This document shows, piece after piece, positions 52,734-61,135 of a stretch of DNA of 64,000 nt. Both the position numbers and the translations under genes were made by a program. The stretch's first letter is position 1; the number at the start of each line of letters is the position of its first letter. Source of the stretch: VFZN01 sp963709325 (lineage in GTDB: Bacteria; Acidobacteriota; Vicinamibacteria; Vicinamibacterales; UBA2999); contig CAVPVV010000003.1 in the NCBI GenBank assembly GCA_963709325.1, positions 2,976,001 to 3,040,000 on the forward strand. Direction: 5' to 3'. The notes below the pieces were generated by a model. It was given only the letters and a program-made list of their open reading frames with translations. It had not been told where the DNA came from and made no database searches.

Positions 52734-54493
52734 CCTCGCTGGACTGGGTCGTGATCGCCGCCTATTTCGCGCTGCTCCTCGCCATCACCACCTGGGCCGT
52801 GCGCACCAATCGCGAGACCGCGGACGATTATTTCCTCGCCGGCCGGAACGTCGGCTGGCTGGTGGTCGGCGCCTCGATTTTCGCGTCGAACATCGGGTCG
52901 GAGCACCTGGTCGGCCTTGCCGGCTCCGGCGCGACCAACGGTGTCACCTACGCGCACTACGAGCTGCACGCGTGGTGCCTGCTGGTCCTGGGTTGGCTCC
53001 TCGTCCCGATCTACCTGCGTTCTGGTGTCTACACGATGCCGGAGTTCCTCGAACGGCGCTTTTCGCCCACGGCCCGCTGGGTCCTGTCGCTGATCTCGCT
53101 CGTGGCCTATGTGCTGACCAAGATGGCGGTCGGCATCTTTGCCGGTGGCGTGGTCTTTTCCGCGCTCATGCCGGATCTCGGCTTCCGTCTTGGCGGCATG
53201 CCGGTCAACGCATTCTGGATTGGATCGGTCAGCGTGGTGATCCTCACCGGCCTCTATACGGTGATTGGCGGAATGCGTGCGGTGGCATACACGGAAGCCG
53301 TCCAAACACTGATCCTCGTGGTCGGATCGCTGCTGCTCACCGTGTTCGGGCTCGTCGCGCTCGGCGGGTGGGGCGAGCTGCGAGCCGCGCTCGAACCCGA
53401 CATGTTCAATCTCTGGAAGCCAGTGCTGCCCGACGGCGTGGCCGGGACGTGGGCGCCGGTGAAAGAGCCGGGGCGGATGGCGTGGTACTTCAACCAGGCC
53501 TATCCGTGGCCCGGCATGCTCCTCTGCGCGCCGATCATCGGCCTGTGGTACTGGTGCACGGACCAGTACATCGTGCAGCGGACGCTCGCCGCGCCGACCG
53601 TCACCGAGGCCAGGCGCGGCACGATCTTCGCCGCCTACCTCAAGTTGCTGCCGGTGTTCATCTTCATCGTTCCCGGCATGATCGCGCTGGCGTTGGCGCG
53701 GACCGGACGGGTCGCCGCGCTTCAACAGATTCTCGGTTCGGATGGCAGGACGCTGCCGGACGCGAGTCAGGCCGTCTTCCCAATGCTCGTCCAGCACCTG
53801 ATGCCGACGGGCCTCCGCGGGCTGGTGGCCGCGGGACTGCTCGCCGCGCTCATGAGCTCGCTCGCCGGCGCCTTCAACGCCAGCTCGACGCTCTTCACGA
53901 TCGACTTCTACCAGAAGCTGCATCCGAAGGCCTCGCAAGCGCACCTGGTGTGGGTGGGGCGTGTGGCGACGACGATGATGGTGCTGGTCGGGCTGTTGTG
54001 GATCCCGGTGATCCAGGGTGCGCGCGGGCTCTACGAGTATCTCCAGGGTGTGCAGGGATACCTCGCGCCGCCGATTGCCGCGGTGTTCTTCCTCGGCGTG
54101 TTCAACAAACGGCTGAACGCAGCGGGCTGCCTGGCGGCGCTCCTCGTCGGCTTTGCCCTCGGCATGTTCCGACTGCTCGTGGACACGCCGGTCACGCTCG
54201 GCCTGCCGGGCTTCGAGCAGGGCTATACGGCCGGGTCGTTGTTGTGGATCGTCAACAACATCTACTTCCAGTACTACAGCCTGCTGATCTTTGCCGCATC
54301 GTGCGCTGTGTTGATTGGCGTGAGCTACGCGACCGCGCCGCCGGACATGGCGCGCATTGCCGGCCTGACCCGAGGCACGATGTCAGCCGCGGATCGTGCG
54401 GAGAACCGGAAGACCTGGAACCAGTGGGACGTCGTTGCCTCCGCTGTCGTCCTGGCGATGATCCTCGGCGCATACTTGTATTTCGTCGGTTAG
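52730..54493 (+). CDS. Sodium:solute symporter (SSS), probable xylose transporter
   Basis: 587 residues, about 14 hydrophobic segments. The ATG overlaps the xylA stop as ATGA. SSS features include FLAGRNVGWLVVGASIFASNIGSEHLVGLAGSG split over the first helices, YTVIGGMRAVAYTEAVQT, and LMSSLAGAFNASSTLFTIDFY in the helix-8 region where the sodium-binding Ser residues lie. It resembles the SGLT/vSGLT sugar subgroup. Translational coupling with xylA suggests sugar uptake with sodium at the inner membrane, most simply xylose; the substrate is inferred from the operon. Confidence 0.85.
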   Translation: MTSLDWVVIAAYFALLLAITTWAVRTNRETADDYFLAGRNVGWLVVGASIFASNIGSEHLVGLAGSGATNGVTYAHYELHAWCLLVLGWLLVPIYLRSGVYTMPEFLERRFSPTARWVLSLISLVAYVLTKMAVGIFAGGVVFSALMPDLGFRLGGMPVNAFWIGSVSVVILTGLYTVIGGMRAVAYTEAVQTLILVVGSLLLTVFGLVALGGWGELRAALEPDMFNLWKPVLPDGVAGTWAPVKEPGRMAWYFNQAYPWPGMLLCAPIIGLWYWCTDQYIVQRTLAAPTVTEARRGTIFAAYLKLLPVFIFIVPGMIALALARTGRVAALQQILGSDGRTLPDASQAVFPMLVQHLMPTGLRGLVAAGLLAALMSSLAGAFNASSTLFTIDFYQKLHPKASQAHLVWVGRVATTMMVLVGLLWIPVIQGARGLYEYLQGVQGYLAPPIAAVFFLGVFNKRLNAAGCLAALLVGFALGMFRLLVDTPVTLGLPGFEQGYTAGSLLWIVNNIYFQYYSLLIFAASCAVLIGVSYATAPPDMARIAGLTRGTMSAADRAENRKTWNQWDVVASAVVLAMILGAYLYFVG

Positions 54494-54497
54494 GGCC

Positions 54498-54514
54498 GCC
54501 CGCCGGAGGCGGGC
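54498..54514 (+). other. GC-rich hairpin between transporter and xylB
   Basis: GCCCGCC-GGA-GGCGGGC is a perfect 7-bp stem with a three-base loop, starting five bases after the transporter stop. No T-run follows, so it is not a typical intrinsic terminator. It may be an RNA stability element or attenuator that sets the level of xylB relative to xylA. Confidence 0.5.
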
Positions 54515-54589
54515 AGAAAGACGCTGAGCCTGGCGAGTCGGAGCCACTTTTGACGCATGCTTGTCGCTCCAGGGCGGAGACTCGCCGGC

Positions 54590-56158
54590 ATGGCTGTGTA
54601 CCTCGGGTTCGACTCGAGCACGCAGGGGCTGACGGTCACGGCTATCGCCGTGAACCGCGGGCGGCACGACGTGCTGTTCGAGCAGTCCCTGAACTTCGAC
54701 GAGGCGCTGCCGCAATATGGCACGCGCAACGGTGTCCTGCCGCGCGCGAATCCTCGAGTGGTCCACGCACCACCGCTGATGTGGGCCGAAGCGCTGGACC
54801 TGATGATGGCGCGTGTTGCGCGCAGCGGCCTTCAGCTGAAGGACGTCGCCGCCATCAGCGGCGCCGCGCAGCAGCACGGCAGCGTGTACCTCGCGCCGGG
54901 TGCGGAGTCGAGGCTGGCGTCACTGGGGCCGACGCAGCCGCTGGCGTTGCAGTTGCGCGACATCTGGTCGCGTCCGACCGCGCCAGTATGGCTGGACTCG
55001 AGCACGTCAGCCTCGTGCGCGGTGATCACTGCTGCGGCCGGCGGCGCGGCGACCCTGGCCCGGCGGACCGGCTCGCGCGCCTTCGAGCGGTTCACGGGTC
55101 CGCAGGTTCACGCCTTCGCCCGCGAGCAGCCCGAGGCGTATGCCGCGACCGGACGAGTACACCTCGTGAGCTCGTTCATGGCGTCGCTCCTGATCGGCGG
55201 CCATGCGCCGGTCGAGCCCGGCGATGCATCGGGGATGAACCTGATGGAGCTGGGATCGCGCGAGTGGGCGCCGGACCTCCTCGCCGCCACGGCACCCGAT
55301 CTCGAGGCGAAGCTCCCGCCGATCGTGCCGTCGGGCACGATCGTCGGCACGCTGGCGGGCTACTGGCGCGAGCGCTACGGCTTTCCGGCAGCTCGTGTGG
55401 TCGCGTGGACGGGAGACAACCCATCCAGCCTGATCGGTCTCGGCCTCGCCGGTGAAGGACACCTCGGCGTATCGCTCGGCACCAGCGACACGGTGTTCGG
55501 CGCGATGCCGACGCCGCGCGTGGATCCTTCCGGCACCGCGCACGTGTTCGGCGCGCCAACCGGCGAGTTCATGGGCCTCACGTGCTTCGCCAACGGGTCG
55601 CTCGCGCGCGAGCGAATCAGGGACGCCTACGGACTGGACTGGAGCGGGTTCTCGAACGCGTTGCGAGGCACCTCACCTGGAAACAACGGCGCACTAATGC
55701 TGCCGTGGTTCGAGCCGGAGATCACGCCAGCCGTTGCGACGCCGGGCATCCAGCGCTCGGGGCTCGACCCGGATGATGCGGGGTCGAACGTCCGCGCGGT
55801 CGTCGAGGCCCAGATGATGACGATCTGGCGGCACTCACGCTGGATGAAGGTCCCAACCTCCGTGCTGCACGTCACCGGCGGCGCTGCGGTCAACCGGGAG
55901 ATCCTGCAGGTGCTGGCGGACGTGGCAGGTGTTCCCGTCTTGCCGCTGGAGTCATCGAATGCCGCGTCACTGGGGGCGGCCCTTCGTGCCTGGCATGCGA
56001 TCGAATCCCAATCCGGCCGGCGTGTGAGCTGGGTCGATATCGTCTCTCCGTTCGTCCGCGTCGCCTCCGCGGGACCGGTCCAGCCGCGATCCGACCTGCG
56101 TAGGGTCTACGACGAACTCATGAGCGGGCACGCGCTGTTCGAGGCCGAGTCCAGGTGA
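54590..56158 (+). CDS. xylB: Xylulokinase-like FGGY kinase
   Basis: 522 residues from ATG 54590 behind GGGCGGAG; ATG 54557 is an alternative. AVYLGFDSSTQGLTVTAI is the phosphate-1 loop of the FGGY fold. AAISGAAQQHGSVYL has the substrate-binding Gln-His, VRVVAWTGDNPSSLIGLG and LGVSLGTSDTVFGAM form phosphate 2, and VLHVTGGAAVNREILQVLADVAGVPV the adenosine region. It phosphorylates D-xylulose to the 5-phosphate. Its place after xylA and the symporter agrees. FGGY kinases differ in sugar, so the name rests partly on context. Confidence 0.85.
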   Translation: MAVYLGFDSSTQGLTVTAIAVNRGRHDVLFEQSLNFDEALPQYGTRNGVLPRANPRVVHAPPLMWAEALDLMMARVARSGLQLKDVAAISGAAQQHGSVYLAPGAESRLASLGPTQPLALQLRDIWSRPTAPVWLDSSTSASCAVITAAAGGAATLARRTGSRAFERFTGPQVHAFAREQPEAYAATGRVHLVSSFMASLLIGGHAPVEPGDASGMNLMELGSREWAPDLLAATAPDLEAKLPPIVPSGTIVGTLAGYWRERYGFPAARVVAWTGDNPSSLIGLGLAGEGHLGVSLGTSDTVFGAMPTPRVDPSGTAHVFGAPTGEFMGLTCFANGSLARERIRDAYGLDWSGFSNALRGTSPGNNGALMLPWFEPEITPAVATPGIQRSGLDPDDAGSNVRAVVEAQMMTIWRHSRWMKVPTSVLHVTGGAAVNREILQVLADVAGVPVLPLESSNAASLGAALRAWHAIESQSGRRVSWVDIVSPFVRVASAGPVQPRSDLRRVYDELMSGHALFEAESR

Positions 56159-56181
56159 AGGAGTGGGCTGGGCCCTGGTGT

Positions 56182-56187
56182 TATAAC
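56182..56187 (+). promoter_or_regulatory. -10-like box TATAAC for the alpha/beta hydrolase gene
   Basis: TATAAC ends eight bases before the ATG at 56196, with no ribosome-binding site. It separates this gene from the xylose operon. Confidence 0.45.
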
Positions 56188-56195
56188 CTGCGAGC

Positions 56196-57095
56196 ATGAG
56201 TCGACGTCCAGCGCTCTCTGTCTCCATGCCGCTGCTTGCCGCCGCCGCGATCGGTGTCGCGTTCGGCATCGGTCAACCAGCGCAGGCGGGCCAGCTTCCT
56301 GGCGCGATCGGTACGGATCCCGCGCCCGACAAGGACCACCCGGCTCGCATGGAGGTGCTGCACATACCGTCCGGTGGCATGGCGATCAACGGTGTCGCGT
56401 ATCTTGCTTCGGGCGCTGGGCCGCACCCGACCTTGCTACTGCTGCACGGACTCCCTGGCAACGAGAAGAATCTGGATCTCGCGCAGGCCGTGCGGCGCGC
56501 AGGCTGGAACGCGATTACCTTCAATTACCGCGGCTCGTGGGGGAGCCCCGGCACGTTCGGCTTCGCCAACAATCTCGAGGACGCGGTCGCGGTGCTCGCA
56601 TTCCTTCGCGATTCAACACAGGCAGCGAAGCTCGGAATCGACCCGGCCCGCATCGTGATCGCGGGCCACAGCATGGGCGGATGGGTGACCGCGCTCGTCG
56701 CGAGTCGCGACACCGCACTGGCTGGCGCGATTCTCATTTCGGCGGCGGACATGGGCCTCATCGCCGGGCTGCCACGAGAGAAGGTTGTCGCCGAGATGGC
56801 TGACAACATGGAATCCCTGGCTGGCGTGACCGCGGAGCGGATGGCCGACGAAGTGATCGCCAACGGCGCGCGGTGGCGCTTCGACGGTACGGCCGACGGA
56901 CTGGCACGGCTGCCGCTGCTGGTGCTCACCTCGGACGATGGACTGGCGCCGCAGGCCGACGCCCTGGTCGCGAAAGTCCGGGCCAGGGGGAACACCCGAA
57001 TCACCGCGCGGCACGAGGCCACCGATCACTCGTGGTCGGATCGACGCATCGCGCTGCAGGCTGCCGTGATTAGTTGGTTACAAGAACTGCACTAG
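56196..57095 (+). CDS. Exported alpha/beta hydrolase
   Basis: 299 residues. A signal peptide (MPLLAAAAIGVAFGIGQPAQA) precedes the fold: LLLLHGLPGNEKNLDLA (oxyanion loop), FNYRGSWGSPGTF, IVIAGHSMGGWVTALV (Ser near residue 155), LLVLTSDDGLAPQAD (Asp) and HEATDHSWSD (His), so the triad is complete. It is like esterases or peptidases of the dienelactone-hydrolase-related group; substrate unknown. The start agrees with the -10 box. Confidence 0.75.
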   Translation: MSRRPALSVSMPLLAAAAIGVAFGIGQPAQAGQLPGAIGTDPAPDKDHPARMEVLHIPSGGMAINGVAYLASGAGPHPTLLLLHGLPGNEKNLDLAQAVRRAGWNAITFNYRGSWGSPGTFGFANNLEDAVAVLAFLRDSTQAAKLGIDPARIVIAGHSMGGWVTALVASRDTALAGAILISAADMGLIAGLPREKVVAEMADNMESLAGVTAERMADEVIANGARWRFDGTADGLARLPLLVLTSDDGLAPQADALVAKVRARGNTRITARHEATDHSWSDRRIALQAAVISWLQELH

Positions 57096-57122
57096 CACGG
57101 GAGAGGGGGGTGGTGCGGCGCC

Positions 57123-58037
57123 TCAGTCTTCCGTCACCGGCTTTGCGACGATCGCCTCGGTCCGCGGTGGCGCTGGCCCGATCGCGCCGATTGGCTCCAT
57201 CTTGCGGAACATCTCGGCGCGCACCGGGAGAATGAACGAGAAGCGGTAGTCCTCGCGCATGCGGCCGATCGGGATGCCCACCAGGTCGCCGTTCTGGTTC
57301 AGCACGCCGCCCCCCGAGACGCCGGGATGGCCGTCGGTGAGCGCGGTGACCAGGCCGTTGGGCGTGTGCTGCCCCACGTAACCGGTGCTGACGCTGATCC
57401 CTTTCGAGTAATCGTTACCGAGCCGGAAGATCGGGTCCGCGAAGTCGTACGCGAACTCGGTATCGACGCGGAGCGCGGGGAGGTCGATTTCGTCTTTCAC
57501 TTTGAGCAGGGCCCAGTCGCCGGAATGGACTTCGACGGTCGCATCGCCTGCGTCCACGACGTCAGCGGCGATGTCCTGGCCCTTGTAGCGCAGCGTCACG
57601 CTCGTGATCTTCCGGGCCCCGTCGTCATCGTCGAGCGCGACAACGGCGTGCTTGACGGTGATGAAGTAGCCGTCACCGACGTACCCCGCGGTGCCGTAGC
57701 CGGACTTGCCCAGACTGTCCACGGTGTTGAGCTCGACGAAGCTGGCGCGCCGCTCGCGCAGCAGCTTGAGCGGCATCAGCCCCATCTCGCTCTGCAGCTG
57801 TCGCTTGACCTCGCTGATCATCGCGCTCTGCGAAGCACCCATCGCCGAAACAAACGCCGGCGCGCGCACTTCGTCGATGCTGCGGGCGAGCTCCTCTCGC
57901 AGCGCCGTGAACCGCGCGTCGTTCTCGGCGTTCTGGCGCGCCATCGCGCGCTGCGCCGACCAATTGCCCAGACCGAAAGCGCTGACGGCGAGGCCCGCGC
58001 CGATGGCACCGTGGAGAAGAGTGCGACGCAGCTGCAA
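57123..58037 (-). CDS. Trypsin-like serine protease (degP-like catalytic domain) with coiled coil
   Basis: 304 residues from TTG 58037, with AAGGAA upstream; the TTG is weaker than other starts but no ATG fits. A signal or anchor helix (LLHGAIGAGLAVSAFGLG) and a charged helix (about 28-95, coiled-coil-like) precede a chymotrypsin-fold domain. The triad is ITVKHAVVALDDDD (His), VEVHSGDWALLKVK (Asp) and TDGHPGVSGGGVLNQNGD (Ser). There is no PDZ domain. It is probably a periplasmic protease. It faces away from SulP. Confidence 0.7.
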   Translation of the reverse strand: MQLRRTLLHGAIGAGLAVSAFGLGNWSAQRAMARQNAENDARFTALREELARSIDEVRAPAFVSAMGASQSAMISEVKRQLQSEMGLMPLKLLRERRASFVELNTVDSLGKSGYGTAGYVGDGYFITVKHAVVALDDDDGARKITSVTLRYKGQDIAADVVDAGDATVEVHSGDWALLKVKDEIDLPALRVDTEFAYDFADPIFRLGNDYSKGISVSTGYVGQHTPNGLVTALTDGHPGVSGGGVLNQNGDLVGIPIGRMREDYRFSFILPVRAEMFRKMEPIGAIGPAPPRTEAIVAKPVTED

Positions 58038-58432
58038 AGTCTTTCCTTAGTGTCTTTCCGGGGGAGGAAAAGCAACTGAAATGTAGCACGGGCAGCTGGG
58101 CTTTCAGCCTAGAAACCAGCCCTCGTGTGTAAATTTATCTCACGTCCTGTGTAGATATTCCCATGTTTCGGCGGCAAGATGCACGAAGCGTAGTGGATCA
58201 AGTCACATTCTGTGTGAAAAACTAACCCGGCGGTTGGCGGAAATGGAAGAGGTTCCCACCCGATCCGGGGGGCAAGCTGCGCCCGGCGCGTTCTGGCACT
58301 TCTGAGTCTGCCTCGTGCTCCGAGGCGCGGTGTTTGACCAAAACAGTGACAGCACGTGCACCGCAGCACCTGTGCACCCTGCACCCTTGCACTTTTTTTC
58401 TCCCCGTCAGGTATCCTTGCCGGCTCAACTCT
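58038..58432. other. Gene-free interval between the protease and SulP genes
   Basis: About 395 bp with no coding sequence that I can support. It is A+T-richer than average near 58120-58170. The minus strand at about 58087-58125, in the protease leader, can fold back through GGGC...GCCC arms around GGCTGAAAGCC. At 58352-58392 the plus strand has degenerate TGCACC repeats, directly followed by a T-run (58393-58399). No riboswitch class was recognised. Confidence 0.5.
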
Positions 58433-60103
58433 ATGGTTGGCGCCTCCCTGGTTCCCTCGGTCGCATGGCTGCGGGCATATAAGCCGGCGTGGCTGCGGCT
58501 CGACCTCCTTGCCGGGTTGACGACGGCGGCTGTCGTGGTGCCGAAGGCGATGGCGTATGCGACCATCGCCGGGCTGCCGCTGCAGGTCGGTCTCTACACG
58601 GCCGTCATACCGATGGTCGTCTACGCGTTGCTGGGCACGTCGCGCCCGCTCAGCGTCAGCACCACCACCACCATCGCGATACTGACGGCGGCTCAGATCG
58701 GGCGGGTCGCTGCCGGCGCGGATGAGACGAACCTGATTGCGGTTGCGGCGACGCTGGCAGTGCTCGTCGGTATCCTGCTGGTGCTGGCATCGCTGCTCCG
58801 CGTCGGTTTCATCGCGAACTTCATCTCCGATCCGGTGCTCACCGGTTTCAAGTCGGGCATTGGCCTCGTGATCGTCGTCGATCAGCTGCCGAAGATGCTC
58901 GGAGTGCACTTCGAGAAGACCGGCTTCCTGCGCGATCTGTGGGCACTGGTTCACCAGCTGCCCGAGACGTCGTTACCCACGCTGCTGCTCGGGCTCGCGC
59001 TGTTCGCCATCCTCTTCGGGCTCGAGCACTTCGCTCCGCGCCTCCCGGCTCCGCTGCTGGCCATTGGTCTGGCCATCGCTGCAACGGCGCTCTTCAATCT
59101 GGACGACATCGGTGTGGCCACCGTCGGTCGTGTCGCCGGCGGGTTGCCGCCGTTCCTGCTGCCGCAACTGGCACTGGCGGCATCGATGTGGCCAGCCGCG
59201 GCCGGGATCGCGCTCATGAGTTTCACCGAAACCATTGCTGCCGCGCGTGCGTTCGGCGCGGCCGACGAGCCGCGGCCGGACGCGAATCAGGAGCTGCTGG
59301 CGCTGGGCGCGGCCAATGCGATCGGCGGCCTGTTCAGCGCCATGCCGGCCGGCGGCGGCACGTCGCAGACTGCGGTGAACCGCCTGGCGGGCGCGCGCAC
59401 GCAAGTGGCGGAGTTCGTCACGGCGGTTGCGGCGTTGGCGACGCTGCTGCTGCTCGGTCCGGTCATCGCGCTCATGCCGCAGGCAGCGCTCGCCGCGGTT
59501 GTCATCTTCTACTCGCTCGAGCTGATCAAGCCGTCCGAGTTCACCGCAATTCAGCGGGTCCGCCGCACCGAGCTGGTGTGGGCCGCAAGCGCGTTCGCGG
59601 GCGTCGTGTTCCTCGGGACCCTGAAGGGGATCCTCGTCGCGGTCATCGTCTCGCTCCTCTCGCTGGCCCAGCAGGCCTACAACCCGCCGGTCTATGCGCT
59701 CGGACGTAAGCGCGGCACCACCGTGTTCCGGCCGCTGAGCGAGGAGCACCCCGCCGACGAGACCTGGCCTGCGCTGTTGATCCTGCGCACCGAGGGTCGG
59801 CTTTTCTTCGCCAACGCTGAGCGGGTGGCCGACCGGATCACGGCGCACCTCGACGAACGCCCCCCGCGCGTGCTGCTCCTGGATTGCCGCGCGGTGTTCG
59901 ACATCGAATACACCGCGCTCAAGGTGCTGGCCCAGACTGACGAGAAGCTCGCGGCCGAAGGCGTCGCCCTCTGGGTAGCTGGCCTCAACCGCGAGGTGCT
60001 CCGGGTGGTGCGGCGCTCACCGTTGGGCGAGCGGCTCGGCGATCGGCGCATGTTCGCGAACCTCGATGCGGCGGTCCGGGAATTCGAAGCGCAGTTTCAG
60101 TGA
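58433..60103 (+). CDS. SulP-family anion transporter with STAS domain
   Basis: 556 residues from ATG 58433. About 12 membrane segments of the SulP fold begin with DLLAGLTTAAVVVPKAMAYA and LYTAVIPMVVYALLGTSRPLSV. LTGFKSGIGLVIVVDQLPK follows, and ANAIGGLFSAMPAGGGTSQTAVN is the anion-binding region. The cytoplasmic STAS domain (about 445-556) has LLILRTEGRLFFANAERV and LLLDCRAVFDIEYTALKVL. It would carry sulfate, bicarbonate or another oxyanion across the inner membrane. The frame opens earlier, but those codons are not SulP-like. Next gene begins 40 bp later. Confidence 0.88.
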   Translation: MVGASLVPSVAWLRAYKPAWLRLDLLAGLTTAAVVVPKAMAYATIAGLPLQVGLYTAVIPMVVYALLGTSRPLSVSTTTTIAILTAAQIGRVAAGADETNLIAVAATLAVLVGILLVLASLLRVGFIANFISDPVLTGFKSGIGLVIVVDQLPKMLGVHFEKTGFLRDLWALVHQLPETSLPTLLLGLALFAILFGLEHFAPRLPAPLLAIGLAIAATALFNLDDIGVATVGRVAGGLPPFLLPQLALAASMWPAAAGIALMSFTETIAAARAFGAADEPRPDANQELLALGAANAIGGLFSAMPAGGGTSQTAVNRLAGARTQVAEFVTAVAALATLLLLGPVIALMPQAALAAVVIFYSLELIKPSEFTAIQRVRRTELVWAASAFAGVVFLGTLKGILVAVIVSLLSLAQQAYNPPVYALGRKRGTTVFRPLSEEHPADETWPALLILRTEGRLFFANAERVADRITAHLDERPPRVLLLDCRAVFDIEYTALKVLAQTDEKLAAEGVALWVAGLNREVLRVVRRSPLGERLGDRRMFANLDAAVREFEAQFQ

Positions 60104-60143
60104 GACTATTACTCAATCGAACCATCAACCTGCGGGGGCAGCC

Positions 60144-61064
60144 GTGAGCAAGAAGGACAAGAAGAACAAGGACGAGAAGCGGAAGAAGGACAAGAAGCTC
60201 GTGAAGGCGGAAGACCGAAGCCAGAAGGCGAACCCGCAGGACGCGGCCGGGAACGATGCCGGCGCGACCGCGGCTGCCGAAGCCGGCCCGCAGAAGCTCA
60301 CGGGCAAGACCTACGCAAAGGAACTGGAAAAGCTCCACTCCGAGCTGGTCTCGCTCCAGGAATGGGTGAAATACAAAGGCCTCAAGGTCTGCATCATCTT
60401 CGAGGGGCGTGACGGGGCCGGCAAGGGCGGCACGATCAAGGCGATCACCGAGCGCGTCAGCCCGCGCGTCTTCAGGGTGGTGGCGCTGCCCGCGCCAACC
60501 GAACGCGAGAAGAGCCAGATGTACCTGCAGCGGTACGTGACCCACCTGCCCGCGGCCGGCGAGATCGTCATCTTCGATCGCAGCTGGTACAACCGCGCCG
60601 GCGTCGAGCGGGTGATGGGCTTCACGCCGGAAGACACGGTCAAGAAGTTTCTCGGCGGCGTGCCCTTGATAGAGAAAGCGATCGTGGACTCGGGCGTCAT
60701 TCTGATCAAGTACTGGCTGGAGGTGAACCCCGAGGAGCAGACCAAACGGCTCACCCAGCGAATCGAGGACGGGCGGAAGATCTGGAAGTTGTCGCCGATG
60801 GACCTCAAGTCGTACAGCCGGTGGTTCGACTACTCACGGGCCCGCGACGAGATGTTCGCCGCCACCGACACCGGCTACGCGCCGTGGTACGTCGTCAAAT
60901 CCGACGACAAGAAGCGCGCGAGGCTCAACCTCATCACCCACCTGCTCCAGCTGATCCCGTACGAGAAAGCGCCGCGCGAGAAGGTCAAGCTGCCGAAGCG
61001 CCAGAAGGCGGGTGACTACAAGGATCCAAAGTATCCGTTCAAGTACGTCCCTGAGAAATTCTGA
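60144..61064 (+). CDS. ppk2: Polyphosphate kinase 2 family protein
   Basis: 306 residues from GTG 60144; an extension upstream lacks conservation. A Lys-rich N-terminal tail (KKDKKNKDEKRKKDKK) may bind polyphosphate or nucleic acid. The PPK2 core has VCIIFEGRDGAGKGGTIKAI (Walker A), SPRVFRVVALPAPTEREKSQ, IVIFDRSWYNRAGVERVMGF (Walker B and catalytic Arg/Asp) and a lid with EEQTKRLTQRIEDGRKIWKLS. It transfers phosphate between polyphosphate and nucleoside diphosphates. Subclass (ADP or AMP) is unknown. Confidence 0.92.
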   Translation: MSKKDKKNKDEKRKKDKKLVKAEDRSQKANPQDAAGNDAGATAAAEAGPQKLTGKTYAKELEKLHSELVSLQEWVKYKGLKVCIIFEGRDGAGKGGTIKAITERVSPRVFRVVALPAPTEREKSQMYLQRYVTHLPAAGEIVIFDRSWYNRAGVERVMGFTPEDTVKKFLGGVPLIEKAIVDSGVILIKYWLEVNPEEQTKRLTQRIEDGRKIWKLSPMDLKSYSRWFDYSRARDEMFAATDTGYAPWYVVKSDDKKRARLNLITHLLQLIPYEKAPREKVKLPKRQKAGDYKDPKYPFKYVPEKF

Positions 61065-61135
61065 TCGGGCGCGTTCTCTGGGGAGCGAGGCAACCGCCGC
61101 CTCGTTCCCCAAGCTCCAAGGCCCAAGACTCCGCG

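Noticed and set aside
58109..58954. 281-codon minus-strand frame over the start of SulP
   Set aside because: It is antisense to conserved SulP helices and rich in Arg, Gln and His, as typical for shadows.
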